Source: Bdellovibrio svalbardensis (lineage in GTDB: Bacteria > Bdellovibrionota > Bdellovibrionia > Bdellovibrionales > Bdellovibrionaceae). Taken from it: a DNA stretch of 64,000 nt. A program made the position numbers and the translations under genes. Positions within the stretch are counted from its first letter, which is position 1. Each line of letters begins with the position of its first letter. The stretch covers positions 62,001 to 126,000 of the forward strand of contig NZ_JANRMI010000003.1 in the NCBI RefSeq assembly GCF_029531655.1, in the 5' to 3' direction. The notes under the pieces were generated by a model, which did not search any database, was not told the origin of the DNA, and saw nothing but the letters and a program-made list of their open reading frames with translations. Positions 28,035 to 36,489 of this stretch are shown in pieces.

Positions 28035-29315
28035 TTATCTTTCGACGATGGCGGTAACGCCCATTCCACCTGCGGTGCAAATTGAAATCAGCCCACGGCC
28101 GGAACCTTTTTGCGATAGCATCTTTGCAAGGCTGATTAAAATACGTCCGCCCGTCGCTGCAAAGGGGTGCCCTAGGGCCAAGCTTCCACCGTTCACATTC
28201 ATTTTGGCGCGATCAATAGAACCAAGTGCTTTCGGCTCACCCAATTTATTTTTGCAGTAGTCCTCGGACTCCAAGGCTTTCAATGTGCAAAGAACTTGTC
28301 CTGCAAAAGCTTCATGGATTTCGTAAAAATCAAAATCCTGCAGAGTCAGATTATTTCTACGCAGCATTCGCGCAATCGCGTAAGTCGGAGCCATGAGAAG
28401 TCCTTCCCCCGCGACATAGTCAACAGCAGCCACTTCCGCATCAACCAAATAGGCCAAGACTGGAAGGTTCTGTTGTTTTGCAAACTCTTCGCTCCCCAAC
28501 AAAACGGCAGAGGCTCCATCCGTTAAGGCCGTGCTATTCCCGGCAGTTAAAGTTCCTTGTCCGGTGAAATCAAAAGCTGGTTTCAGCTTCGTCAACTTTT
28601 CAAGACTGGTATCGCCGCGCACAAGACTGTCTTTCTTCAAGCCATTGAATTCAAAAACCAAGTCATTGAAAAAACCATCCTTCCAAGCTCGATCGGCATT
28701 GAGATGACTTTGCAAAGCCAACTTATCCTGCTCCAGCTGTGTGATCCCCCACTCTTTCACCATTTTTTCTGTATGCTGGCCCATGGATAAACCTGTGCGA
28801 GGTTCCATCACCGCTGGGAATTGCGGCATCAAATATTTCGGTTTAATTTCTGCAAATTTTTTGATTCGCCCAAGCAGAGTCTTTTCTTTTTGTGCGTCCA
28901 TCATGATCCAGGAAAACTCATGAGGCAGAACACCGGCGATATCGCTGTTGGTGTCTGTACCACCCGCGATGCCGCTCTCGATAGCGCCTGAGGCAATCTT
29001 CAAACCAATCTGCCAAGCTGTCTCAAGACCGGTACCACAAGCTCTTTGCACATCATAACCAGGAGTGTGAGGATTCAAACCCGCCCCCAAAACAGACTCC
29101 CGGGTCATGTTCCAGTCAGAGGCATTCTTCATAACCGCACCCGTGGAAACATCTCCCAGACGCTTCCCCACCAAATTAGTTTTCCAAACCAGATCGCGAA
29201 TCGTTGCGGTCATCATAGTTTGATTTGAAATACGGTTGTAGTTCGTAAAGGACTTTGTAAATGGAGTTCTGGAACCTGCAAGAATAGCTACGGGACGCAT
29301 CTGCTTTGTTTTCAT
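28035..29315 (-). CDS. thiolase (acetyl-CoA acyltransferase, FadA/FadI-like)
   Basis: 426-residue thiolase for beta-oxidation or acetoacetyl-CoA formation. The nucleophile Cys is in VQRACGTGLE (~residue 94), the catalytic His in NVNGGSLALGHPFAATGGR, and the second Cys near the end in SICTAGGMG. Length and the LAGSRTPFTKSF start fit long-chain FadI-type enzymes better than short acetoacetyl-CoA thiolases. No partner multifunctional FadB/FadJ gene is adjacent. Confidence 0.88.
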   Translation of the reverse strand: MKTKQMRPVAILAGSRTPFTKSFTNYNRISNQTMMTATIRDLVWKTNLVGKRLGDVSTGAVMKNASDWNMTRESVLGAGLNPHTPGYDVQRACGTGLETAWQIGLKIASGAIESGIAGGTDTNSDIAGVLPHEFSWIMMDAQKEKTLLGRIKKFAEIKPKYLMPQFPAVMEPRTGLSMGQHTEKMVKEWGITQLEQDKLALQSHLNADRAWKDGFFNDLVFEFNGLKKDSLVRGDTSLEKLTKLKPAFDFTGQGTLTAGNSTALTDGASAVLLGSEEFAKQQNLPVLAYLVDAEVAAVDYVAGEGLLMAPTYAIARMLRRNNLTLQDFDFYEIHEAFAGQVLCTLKALESEDYCKNKLGEPKALGSIDRAKMNVNGGSLALGHPFAATGGRILISLAKMLSQKGSGRGLISICTAGGMGVTAIVER

Positions 29316-29511
29316 AAATCGATCCTATCGCAAGAGAAACTCTTGATGAGTTTGCTTCTATAACTTCAGCACCCTCACCGCCCGAATGCAAAAAGTTCTG
29401 AGCGTTTGGCGCAAGACTATCGCACGACGATCATCCAGCTCATGGCAACAAACTAGAGTATGTATTCATTTCTAGCCCCAGCAAAGGTCTTATCAAATGT
29501 GAATTCTAGTC
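29316..29511. other. gap upstream of the first clostripain-family gene
   Basis: Sits between the divergent thiolase and protease genes. Promoters for both should be here; no clear -35/-10 pair, ORF or repeat was seen before the duplicated leader begins at 29512. Confidence 0.3.
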
Positions 29512-29565
29512 CTAGTCCAGTTCCAAAATGGAGCTAAGCTAGCGTCTGACACAATTATTCTGTGT
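29512..29565 (+). repeat. duplicated leader element, copy 1
   Basis: About 80% identical to 30942-30995, each upstream of a clostripain-family gene. Contains TCCA-AAA-TGGA inside CTAG...CTAG and a terminal GACACA ... TGTGT stem, both kept in the second copy. Confidence 0.75.
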
Positions 29566-29567
29566 AA

Positions 29568-29610
29568 CTTCGACGACTCTGAAATCAGAGTGCATGGATG
29601 CAAGTCGAAG
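29568..29610 (+). promoter_or_regulatory. nested hairpin in the leader of the first clostripain-family gene
   Basis: Outer stem CTTCGAC/GTCGAAG encloses an inner stem ACTCTGA-AA-TCAGAGT. It ends 24 nt before the ATG and is missing from the leader of the downstream paralogue. Confidence 0.55.
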
Positions 29611-29633
29611 CGTGGACCTTCATGGAGGAAAAA

Positions 29634-30824
29634 ATGAACCACCACTTGTCGCGCGTTTTAGTATGTCTTCTTTTGTTGATCGGCACGTCGTATTCGCACG
29701 CTGCTGAAGAAATGAAAGAATGGAACTTTCTAGTTTACATTAATGGCGTTAATAACCTGGATAGCTTCGGTGCTCAGAATATCAATCAAATGGAAGAAGT
29801 CGGTTCTTCTGACAAAATGAATATCCTGGTGCAATGGGGTTCCGCTAAAAATCCCAACGTCACAAGACTTCTGGTCAAAAAAGACAGCGACAAGAAAAAT
29901 GTAACCTCACCCGTTGTGCAAAACCTTGGCGGTGCGGACATGGGCGACTGGAAAGAACTTGTTCGCTTCGTTGAATGGTCAAATCAAAACTACCCGGCAA
30001 AGCACTACTTCATCGTAGTTTGGGATCACGGCAGCGGTTGGCATATCGCGAAAGCTAACAACACCGGCACGCACATCCAGGATATCTCTTGGGATGATCG
30101 CACTGGCAACTATATGACGACAGAACAACTTGCTCAGGCTATGAGTGAATCTGCAAAGATCATCGGTCATAAAGTTGATATCTATGCATCGGACGCTTGC
30201 TTGATGGGAATGGTCGAAGTTGCCTCTGAAATGCAAACTGCAGTTCAGTACTATGTGGGTTCTCAGGATGTTGAGCCCGGTGCAGGCTGGCCGTACAATA
30301 CTTTCCTGAGCAAATGGTCTTCACAAATTGATTCACTCAGTGCGAAACAAGTCGCAACTTTACTTTCTAAAGACTACGCGGCTGCCTATAACGGTGGAAT
30401 CTATGGTAAAAGACCTGTCACTATGTCGGCCTACGATATGTCTTATATCTCAGCTTACGAACAAGCCTTCAAGAAAGTGGGCCAAGAGCTTAGCAACTTG
30501 AACGCGGCTGATATTGCAAAGGCCAACAGAGCGGCTTCGGCAACGAAGTACTTTACGAACTGGGACTACAGAGACTCTCTTGATTTCCTCACTCAACTTG
30601 AAAAAAATGGGGTGACGGCGGGTTCATTTGCAGATCTTCGCGCAGCTCAGAACAACTTCGTTATGTCGAACGATCAAACTCAAGACCAAAAAACTTGGGG
30701 TGTATCCGTTTGGCTTCCAACCAGCAGCAGTGACTACGACACTTACGCTCAACGCTATGAAGGTTTGAAGTTCCATCAAAATTCTGGATGGGGTTCATTC
30801 CTGAAAAGACTGATCAAGAAATAG
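29634..30824 (+). CDS. secreted clostripain-family (C11) cysteine peptidase
   Basis: Start at ATG 29634 with GGAGG 6 nt upstream. 396 residues with a signal peptide (~23 residues, ending SHAAE). The caspase-like fold shows a catalytic His in VVWDHGSGWH and a nucleophile Cys in ASDACLMGMVE, the family arrangement; clostripain cleaves after Arg. It is probably exported and may degrade prey protein. It is followed by a terminator and then by a paralogue (about 75-80% identical by eye), a recent tandem duplication. Confidence 0.92.
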   Translation: MNHHLSRVLVCLLLLIGTSYSHAAEEMKEWNFLVYINGVNNLDSFGAQNINQMEEVGSSDKMNILVQWGSAKNPNVTRLLVKKDSDKKNVTSPVVQNLGGADMGDWKELVRFVEWSNQNYPAKHYFIVVWDHGSGWHIAKANNTGTHIQDISWDDRTGNYMTTEQLAQAMSESAKIIGHKVDIYASDACLMGMVEVASEMQTAVQYYVGSQDVEPGAGWPYNTFLSKWSSQIDSLSAKQVATLLSKDYAAAYNGGIYGKRPVTMSAYDMSYISAYEQAFKKVGQELSNLNAADIAKANRAASATKYFTNWDYRDSLDFLTQLEKNGVTAGSFADLRAAQNNFVMSNDQTQDQKTWGVSVWLPTSSSDYDTYAQRYEGLKFHQNSGWGSFLKRLIKK

Positions 30825-30864
30825 AGTTTTTTGAACTTTGATTTCTTCAAATGTTTTCTGAATC

Positions 30865-30898
30865 AAAAAGCCTGGGAATAAAACCCCGGGCTTTTTTT
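30865..30898 (+). terminator. terminator of the first clostripain-family gene
   Basis: AAAGCCTGGG, a short loop and CCCGGGCTTT run into a T-tract (one G-T pair). A near-identical terminator follows the second copy. Confidence 0.9.
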
Positions 30899-30941
30899 AT
30901 GATGTCCTTGCACGACCATAGTCTAGTTATGAGCTCCCTCC

Positions 30942-30995
30942 CTAGTCTAGCTCCAGAATGGAGATAACCTAGCATCTGACACAAAATTCCGTGTC
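30942..30995 (+). repeat. duplicated leader element, copy 2
   Basis: Counterpart of 29512-29565. The end stem is GACAC-AAAATTCC-GTGTC. It ends 11 nt before the ATG at 31007. Confidence 0.75.
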
Positions 30996-31006
30996 ATGGA
31001 GTAAAA

Positions 31007-32197
31007 ATGAATCAGCTGTTGTCGCACGTTTTTGTATGTCTTCTTTTGCTTCTCAGCACGTCCTACTCGCATGCCGCTGAACCTGTGAAGGAATGGAACT
31101 TCCTGGTCTTCATCAATGGCGTTAACAATCTGGATAGTTACGGCCCTCTGAATATCAATCAAATGGAAGAAGTTGGGTCTTCAGAAAAAATGAATATTCT
31201 GGTGCAGTGGGGTTCTTATACAAATCCCAACGTCACAAGACTTCTGGTTAAAAAAGACAACGATAAAGCCAATGTCACCTCGCCTATCGTGCAAAACCTG
31301 GGCGGCGCCGACATGGGCGACTGGAAAGAACTCGTTCGTTTTGTAGAGTGGTCACAACAAAATTATCCAGCAAAACATTACTTCATTGTGGTTTGGGATC
31401 ATGGCAGCGGCTGGCATATTGTAAAGGCCAACAACAAGGGTGCACATATCCAGGATATCTCGCAGGATGACCGCACTGGAAATTTCATTACCACCGAACA
31501 ACTGGCACTAGCCATGAATGAGTCTGCCAAAATCATCGGCCACAAAGTGGATATCTATGCGTCCGATGCCTGCTCGATGGGGATGGTGGAAATTGCTTCT
31601 GAAATGCAAGAGGATGTTCAGTATTACATCGGCTCTCAAGATATTGAGCCCGGCGAAGGATGGCCGTACAGCACGTTCTTAACCAAATGGTCTTCGCAAG
31701 TGGAATCCCTCAGCGCAAAGCAAGTCGCAGTTCTTCTTTCGAAAGAATTCATGGCCGCCTACGATGGTGGAATTTATGGCAAAAAACCTGTGACGATGTC
31801 TGTTTATGACCTGTCACAAATTTCCAACTACGAGCAAGCTTTCAAACAAGTGGGCCAAGATTTAAGCCGTTTGAGCCCTGCTGATCTTGTAAAAGCAAAC
31901 AAAGCGGCTTCAGACACCAAGTACTTTTCAGTCTGGGACTACCGGGATTCTTTGGATTTCCTATTTCAATTGGAAAAAAATGGCATCACGGCTGCTTCCT
32001 TCGCGAAGCTTCGTGCTGCTCAAAACAACTTCGTTATCACCAATGACCAAACTCAAGATAACAACACCTGGGGTGTTTCAGTTTGGCTGCCCGTCGATAA
32101 TGACGACTACAGTGAACACGCTCAACGCTACGAAGGTCTGAAGTTTCAAAAAAATTCAGGCTGGGGCGTTTTCTTAAAACGTATGATTCTGAAGTAG
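31007..32197 (+). CDS. secreted clostripain-family (C11) cysteine peptidase, tandem paralogue
   Basis: 396 residues, colinear with the preceding gene without gaps. Signal peptide MNQLLSHVFVCLLLLLSTSY...; catalytic His in VVWDHGSGWH, Cys in ASDACSMGMVE (Leu to Ser after the Cys). Both catalytic residues are intact, so both copies are probably active. Differences concentrate in surface positions of the C-terminal half. SD TGGAG lies 6 nt before the ATG. Its own promoter seems likely, because a full terminator separates the two genes. Confidence 0.92.
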   Translation: MNQLLSHVFVCLLLLLSTSYSHAAEPVKEWNFLVFINGVNNLDSYGPLNINQMEEVGSSEKMNILVQWGSYTNPNVTRLLVKKDNDKANVTSPIVQNLGGADMGDWKELVRFVEWSQQNYPAKHYFIVVWDHGSGWHIVKANNKGAHIQDISQDDRTGNFITTEQLALAMNESAKIIGHKVDIYASDACSMGMVEIASEMQEDVQYYIGSQDIEPGEGWPYSTFLTKWSSQVESLSAKQVAVLLSKEFMAAYDGGIYGKKPVTMSVYDLSQISNYEQAFKQVGQDLSRLSPADLVKANKAASDTKYFSVWDYRDSLDFLFQLEKNGITAASFAKLRAAQNNFVITNDQTQDNNTWGVSVWLPVDNDDYSEHAQRYEGLKFQKNSGWGVFLKRMILK

Positions 32198-32237
32198 GGC
32201 TGTCTTCACATCGACTTACTTCGCGAGCTATCGAAAG

Positions 32238-32267
32238 AAAAGCCTGGGAAAATCCCGGGCTTTTTTT
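32238..32267 (+). terminator. terminator of the second clostripain-family gene
   Basis: AAAGCCTGGG, loop, CCCGGGCTTT followed by seven T residues; homologous to the one at 30865. Confidence 0.92.
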
Positions 32268-32399
32268 ATGTCTCTGCATCCCTACTTCATTGGCAAAAAA
32301 TTCTATTGAAGGAAATAAACTTTCCAAAAAAGTTAAATTAAAAATTAACTTTAATGAAATTTCATTTGACGTGGTTTTTCAATTTATAGGATTCGTTCC

Positions 32400-32468
32400 A
32401 TGCATCGCAAAGAATCACAGCTGGACCGGCTATTCTTAATCATCAGCTTCATTCCAATGGCCTGTTAG
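32400..32468 (+). CDS. possible 22-residue peptide ending in a lipobox-like Cys
   Basis: ATG with AGGA 8 nt upstream opens a short basic N-terminus (MHRKESQLDR), a hydrophobic run (LFLIISFIPMAC) and then a stop right after the Cys. It could be a truncated signal peptide of a lost lipoprotein, a leader peptide, or chance. Confidence 0.2.
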   Translation: MHRKESQLDRLFLIISFIPMAC

Positions 32469-32575
32469 TGACCTCCTATTAGCTATTCTGCTTCTCCAAA
32501 TCAATGGCAGATCTCCTCGAGATTTGTCCTAAAATCCATATTTAAAACCCATGCTATACCCTTAAAAAGAAACGG

Positions 32576-32589
32576 CACACCCGTAGCGG
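32576..32589. repeat. left arm of 14-bp inverted repeat around the HNH gene
   Basis: CACACCCGTAGCGG is the exact reverse complement of 33502-33515. The last bases run into the SD (GGAGG) of the HNH gene. Confidence 0.8.
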
Positions 32590-32598
32590 AGGTAGATC

Positions 32599-33516
32599 AT
32601 GGATATCAAATTGTTTTCAAACTCAGAACTCATGACTCGATTTGGAAAACTTGTCCAAACCGAAAGAAAGATCACTCATTTGGTTCTTGAGTGCATTGCC
32701 GAAATTGATACGCGGAAAATATATCTGGAAAGAGCCTACCCCAGCCTTTATGAATTCTTGGTAAACGAATTTGGTTATAGCCCCTCATCGGCTGTTCGCA
32801 GAATTGAATCCGCTCGACTTCTTCGAGATGTTCCAGAAATGTCCCAGAAAATAGAAGCCGGAGCCTTGAACCTTTCGCAGCTTTCAAAAGTTCAACAAGC
32901 GATTCGTACTGTTCAAAAGACCGAGGATCGCAAGATGGATGCTGCAGAAAAACGAGATCTTCTAAAAAAGATTGAATATACCACGCAAAACCAAACGGAA
33001 CTGATTCTGGCACAAGAGCTGTCGCTGCCTATATTTTCAGAGGAGCGCGAAAAAATTCATCGTAATGAATCCGTGACTTTGACCATCACATTTACAAAGG
33101 AACAAATGGCCTTGTTAGAGCAAGTCCAAGATATGATCGCGCATAGTGTTCCAGATAAGAAGTGGTCTGCGGTATTGAGTTATCTTGCTCAGAAAGAAGT
33201 TGAACGACGAACCCAAACTAAACGTAAAGAGGTGCAAAAATCTTTCTGCAGTCCCCCTAAAGAGGATCGCTCTTACATTAGAAAAACCATCCGCCCCAAT
33301 CTTCGAAAATCCATTTTGGGACAGGGAAAATGCTGTGAGTATCAAGATCCCCTGACAAAGAAAATCTGCGGCAGCACTCGCTTCTTGCAGATTGATCACA
33401 TCCAACCTGTCTGGGCTGGCGGCGACAACAGTCCTCAAAATTTAAAGGTGCTTTGCCAACAGCACAATAGTTTCAAATATGCGAAGGAGTCAGGACTACA
33501 CCCGCTACGGGTGTGA
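32599..33516 (+). CDS. HNH endonuclease
   Basis: 305 residues with GGAGG 7 nt before the ATG. The N-terminal ~150 residues are helical (LFSNSELMTRFGKLVQTERK ... YPSLYEFLVNEFGYSPSSAV RRIESARLL), of the type seen in DUF222-like HNH proteins. A Lys/Arg-rich linker (~210-235) precedes the C-terminal HNH domain, which has CCEYQD, a metal/catalytic LQIDHI, GGDNSPQNLKVLC and QQHN. The histidine and asparagine positions needed for a beta-beta-alpha-metal nuclease are present. The last ~35 codons and the 3' flank are repeated twice downstream as remnants. Confidence 0.85.
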   Translation: MDIKLFSNSELMTRFGKLVQTERKITHLVLECIAEIDTRKIYLERAYPSLYEFLVNEFGYSPSSAVRRIESARLLRDVPEMSQKIEAGALNLSQLSKVQQAIRTVQKTEDRKMDAAEKRDLLKKIEYTTQNQTELILAQELSLPIFSEEREKIHRNESVTLTITFTKEQMALLEQVQDMIAHSVPDKKWSAVLSYLAQKEVERRTQTKRKEVQKSFCSPPKEDRSYIRKTIRPNLRKSILGQGKCCEYQDPLTKKICGSTRFLQIDHIQPVWAGGDNSPQNLKVLCQQHNSFKYAKESGLHPLRV

Positions 33517-33595
33517 AGGTTCAGAATCAGAAAGTAGAAAACCCGCTGATTGGTAAGTCCGCGGGTTTCGTTAGTTTCTATAGTCAATTTTCTAG
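33412..33595 (+). repeat. HNH-tail repeat, parent copy
   Basis: 184 nt covering the last ~35 codons of the HNH gene and 79 nt of 3' flank, including an ACACCCG-CTA-CGGGTGT hairpin over the stop region and a second hairpin (ACCCGC ... GCGGGT). Repeated at 34607-34790 and 36540-36705. Confidence 0.9.
33502..33515. repeat. right arm of 14-bp inverted repeat around the HNH gene
   Basis: CCGCTACGGGTGTG covers the final codons and first bases of the stop and pairs perfectly with 32576-32589. Confidence 0.8.
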
Positions 33596-33607
33596 TTCTA
33601 TAAATCT

Positions 33608-33742
33608 CTAAATATTCGCTAAATAATCGCAAATGGCTTGTCCTAATTTTTGATCCACTCCATTAGACATATAAGTTGCCTTCGAAAGATCGAGTTTTAG
33701 CACATCTCTCGTCAAGCCTGGCTCCAGGTCAGGATTACGCAT
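33608..33742 (-). pseudogene. 44-codon gene remnant
   Basis: A frame opening MRNPDLEPGLTRDVLKLDLS and ending AICDYLANI-stop has coding-like composition and stays open a further ~11 codons upstream, but has no SD and is cut by a stop. It looks like the C-terminal end of a lost gene. The origin is not recognised. Confidence 0.35.
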
Positions 33743-33776
33743 AAAAATAGCCAGAGCTTTTCGGCCACTGGCTATT
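33741..33776 (-). terminator. terminator of the minus-strand gene at 33848
   Basis: On the minus strand AATAGCCAG, a 13-nt loop and CTGGCTATT are followed by TTTAT. It begins 72 nt after the stop of the gene at 33848-34348. Confidence 0.75.
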
Positions 33777-33847
33777 CAGTAAATTCTTAAAGACCACTCA
33801 GCTATGAATAAAGATTTTAAGCCGATATTTATTACGAAAATCAGGAG

Positions 33848-34348
33848 TTACATTGGATTAGGAAAGCTATCGAATTGACCAGATTTATACCATACTTTGA
33901 GGTAACAATTTTCCCCGTTAAACACATCAGCACAAATCTTTTTCATCTCAGAAAAATCACTTTGCTTAAGCGAGCCCAAGCTCTCGTGAACATTTCCCTC
34001 TGCTCCAATAGACCAAGCGTATGTTAAAGGAAAATTATTAAACATCAATGATCCATTTTTGAACTCTAGCTTACCAGAAGACATGCAAAGCTTACTGTCA
34101 TTAAATTCAGTCTTCATGACAGTTGCGTATATACACTTCACACTTCCTGCCCCCTGACCAAACGAAGTAAGAACGACTGGTTGCACTTCGCCCTTGTTAA
34201 CTTCGAAGTAAAGGCTTCCATCGCTTTCATAATTTAACTTGGAACTGGGTTTTCTCGCTTGCCCTTTATCCTTTGAGGATAACGAAATCCCCGCAAACGA
34301 ACTGAGAGATATAAAAAATATGACTGCTGCACTCGTGAAAAATTTCAT
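33848..34348 (-). CDS. small secreted protein of the accessory region
   Basis: 166 residues with a signal peptide (MKFFTSAAVIFFISLSSFA). The mature part is beta-rich, with four cysteines (KCIYA, KLCMSS, KICAD, ENCYLK), likely two disulfides. The DNA is A/T-richer than the core genes. It lies between the intact HNH gene and the first HNH remnant, on the opposite strand. No family recognised. Confidence 0.65.
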   Translation of the reverse strand: MKFFTSAAVIFFISLSSFAGISLSSKDKGQARKPSSKLNYESDGSLYFEVNKGEVQPVVLTSFGQGAGSVKCIYATVMKTEFNDSKLCMSSGKLEFKNGSLMFNNFPLTYAWSIGAEGNVHESLGSLKQSDFSEMKKICADVFNGENCYLKVWYKSGQFDSFPNPM

Positions 34349-34501
34349 AACATCCCCTTAAGATATAATGTTAAGAACTATCATAATGGACATACCTCAC
34401 CACTAGGTAGTCTAGAATTTTTTGAACCTATTGGACTCTTCAGTTGTTCATCAGAAAAAATATTTTTAATCCACGTCGTAATCAAAATACAGAAAACTCT
34501 C

Positions 34502-34601
34502 TACCATCACAGCATCGAGGCTCAGACATTTAGACACAGTGTGATTGTGACAAACACCGATCAGGCACAGATTAGAAAGCTGTGTGAGATAATCAAGATA
34601 G
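34502..34601 (+). repeat. 100-nt repeat of the accessory region, copy A
   Basis: Same length and about 80% identical to 37289-37388; a shortened version is at 36490-36540. In one frame it reads YHHSIEAQTFRHSVIVTNTD and continues without stop into the HNH tail. The function of the encoded segment is unknown. Confidence 0.75.
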
Positions 34602-34606
34602 CTGTT

Positions 34607-34790
34607 TGGGCTGGCGGCGACAACAGTCCTCAAAATTTAAAGGTGCTTTGCCAACAGCACAATAATTTCAAATACGCGAAGGAGTCAGGACTACACCCGC
34701 TACGGGTGTGAAGGTTCAGAATTCGAAAGCAGAAACCCCGCTGATTGGTAAGTCAGCGGGGTTCGTTAGTTTCTATAGTCAATTTTCTAG
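34607..34790 (+). pseudogene. HNH 3'-end remnant, copy 1
   Basis: 184 nt nearly identical to 33412-33595, still ending LHPLRV-stop, with the ACACCCG-CTA-CGGGTGT hairpin intact. The second hairpin is strengthened to CCCCGCTGA/TCAGCGGGG. The upstream HNH body is missing; the 100-nt repeat is joined in frame instead. It ends 3 nt from the stop of the convergent gene at 34794. Confidence 0.88.
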
Positions 34791-34793
34791 GGG

Positions 34794-35978
34794 TTACTGA
34801 ACGCCCTTGGAGGTCTCGCTTTTTCCTTTAGGGGCAGCCCCACAATTATCTAAATTAGAAAATTCAAGCTGCGCCGAGGTTATATAGAATTGCTCATTGT
34901 CTTTGTTCTTCGACACGTATGCGATTTCATCATCTGAAAGAAAAACTGGGTAGTACAAGTCAGTTCTCTTTTGCGATTTTAGAGGGATAAGTTTTTTGTT
35001 TTTCCGGTCGTACAAAAACAAACTCAAATTTGTCCCATCGTCTTTAGGAAGTCTAAACTGGTTAGTACCAATTTTATTGCCCCCATCGACATGAAATGCA
35101 AGAAAGCGCCCATTAGGACTGAAATCAATTTTTCCCACTAATGATGGGATCTCGGCTACGACCGCGCAAGTCGCAATAGAGTATACTTTGGTGCTTTGGC
35201 TTTGAGGATCATAAGTCGAAAATTCCGTTCCATCTTTGCTGAGCATTGGAAGTGCACTATTGATTCCCGTATTAGTGTTACACATTGGTTTGGCATCACC
35301 TAATGGAGTAAGCTTCTGATTTGATGGATTCCAAGTGTACTCTTTAAGCATGATGCTCTTTGAACCTTCATAGAGCATTCTATAGCGGGTTTCTTTGACG
35401 TTTTTAACAACACCAAGGGACTGATAATTTTCACTTACGGTGGCGTCGAAAGCCGTCAAATTATAGGCCTTTGGGTTACTCTTATCTTTGGTATAAAAGC
35501 TCATTCCACTCGCCAGATATGTTGCTTTCTGCGCTTTAAGTGCAGAAAGCGTCAATGTCGTTGGCTGCCAATTAAGTGTGTTTGGACGTCTTTTTTCGAC
35601 GATTTGAGTTGAGCCAGTATACCTGTACTCAATTTTTTCCAGCTGCTCTTCACTTATTGATTCTGGGGACTTTGGCGTTGCGTCTGCTCCCAAATAGACA
35701 ACATCCCCCGGGACGGCAAGTAATACTCCATCAGGCGAAGGGACCGGGTCAATTATACCGGCGACATTTGTTGATTGGCCCGTTTGAACATTCATAATCA
35801 TATTTTTGCCGGAGAGAGTAGCAAAACCGACTTCTTTTGTTTTTCCTGATGGTCTTAGAAAATAGCTGACGCCATCTGGAGCTAAGATCTTCTTTTCATG
35901 ACTGAAAGATGCTTCTGTAGAGCAATATTTTGTTTGTGCGAACGAACTAAAACTAAGAAAAATAACTGTTAATATCAT
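34794..35978 (-). CDS. exported beta-propeller-like protein
   Basis: 394 residues with a signal peptide (MILTVIFLSFSSFAQ). Repeats of the TolB/WD40-like type are visible: DPVPSPDGVLLAVPGD, LPMLSKDGTEFSTYD, KIDFSPNGRFLAFHVD, YPVFLSDDEIAYVSKN. It is probably a periplasmic propeller. Two or three cysteine pairs are possible. Its start overlaps the end of the gene at 35975 by 4 nt, so the two form an operon. Confidence 0.7.
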   Translation of the reverse strand: MILTVIFLSFSSFAQTKYCSTEASFSHEKKILAPDGVSYFLRPSGKTKEVGFATLSGKNMIMNVQTGQSTNVAGIIDPVPSPDGVLLAVPGDVVYLGADATPKSPESISEEQLEKIEYRYTGSTQIVEKRRPNTLNWQPTTLTLSALKAQKATYLASGMSFYTKDKSNPKAYNLTAFDATVSENYQSLGVVKNVKETRYRMLYEGSKSIMLKEYTWNPSNQKLTPLGDAKPMCNTNTGINSALPMLSKDGTEFSTYDPQSQSTKVYSIATCAVVAEIPSLVGKIDFSPNGRFLAFHVDGGNKIGTNQFRLPKDDGTNLSLFLYDRKNKKLIPLKSQKRTDLYYPVFLSDDEIAYVSKNKDNEQFYITSAQLEFSNLDNCGAAPKGKSETSKGVQ

Positions 35979-36415
35979 TTCAGATACATTCCTATCATTC
36001 GATCAAGTTCCTCTTTAGATTTATATCCTGGAGTTGTTGGACCGCTAAAACTTCCGTGCTTAATCAAAAGGTAGCTGGGATAATGTACACGTAAGCCTCG
36101 TTCAATGAGCTTGCTTGATTGAATCGTTTTTAAATATGTATCTGGCCACTGATGCTTAAATGCTACCTTTTGAGCTAAGCTGAAATCACAATTTGGATCG
36201 AGAACTACGATGAGCTTGATCTTATTGGATTTTGTAAACTGAATAGCTTCGTCGAGTCCTTTTATAGATAAAGGCATGTGTGGAGACCAGGTGAAGATCA
36301 TGACATTATCGACTTCACCAGATCTTAATGTAGACTCTAGATCGGCATTAGAAAAATATGAGCTGCCACTTGCCCAGCTCAAATGAAATGATAGAAGAAT
36401 CACTAAATATGACAT
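35975..36415 (-). CDS. exported thioredoxin-fold-like protein without CxxC
   Basis: 146 residues with a signal peptide (MSYLVILLSFHLSWASG). The order of elements (VDNVMIFTWSPHMPLS, IKLIVVLDPNCDF, HYPSYLLIKHGSFSG, SKEELDRMIGMYL) follows a thioredoxin fold, with YPSYLLI at the cis-Pro position. The usual CxxC site is replaced by SPHM, and only one Cys remains in the mature protein (DPNCDF). It is therefore not a normal disulfide oxidoreductase. Translationally coupled to the propeller gene. Confidence 0.6.
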   Translation of the reverse strand: MSYLVILLSFHLSWASGSSYFSNADLESTLRSGEVDNVMIFTWSPHMPLSIKGLDEAIQFTKSNKIKLIVVLDPNCDFSLAQKVAFKHQWPDTYLKTIQSSKLIERGLRVHYPSYLLIKHGSFSGPTTPGYKSKEELDRMIGMYLK

Positions 36416-36489
36416 CCTCTCATTCTATCAGTCTCTCTCTTTAGTTTCATAGCAGAATTGATTCTTCGATAGCTTCTGGACCTGACGGT

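Larger units (their letters stand above)
32268..32598. other. AT-rich gap upstream of the HNH gene
   Basis: Contains an inverted repeat (AAAGTTAA at 32329-32336, TTAACTTT at 32345-32352), a perfect 12-bp palindrome ATGAAATTTCAT (32354-32365), a possible 22-codon ORF (32400-32468) and the left arm of a 14-bp inverted repeat (32576-32589). GC content is visibly lower than in the flanking genes. Confidence 0.6.
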
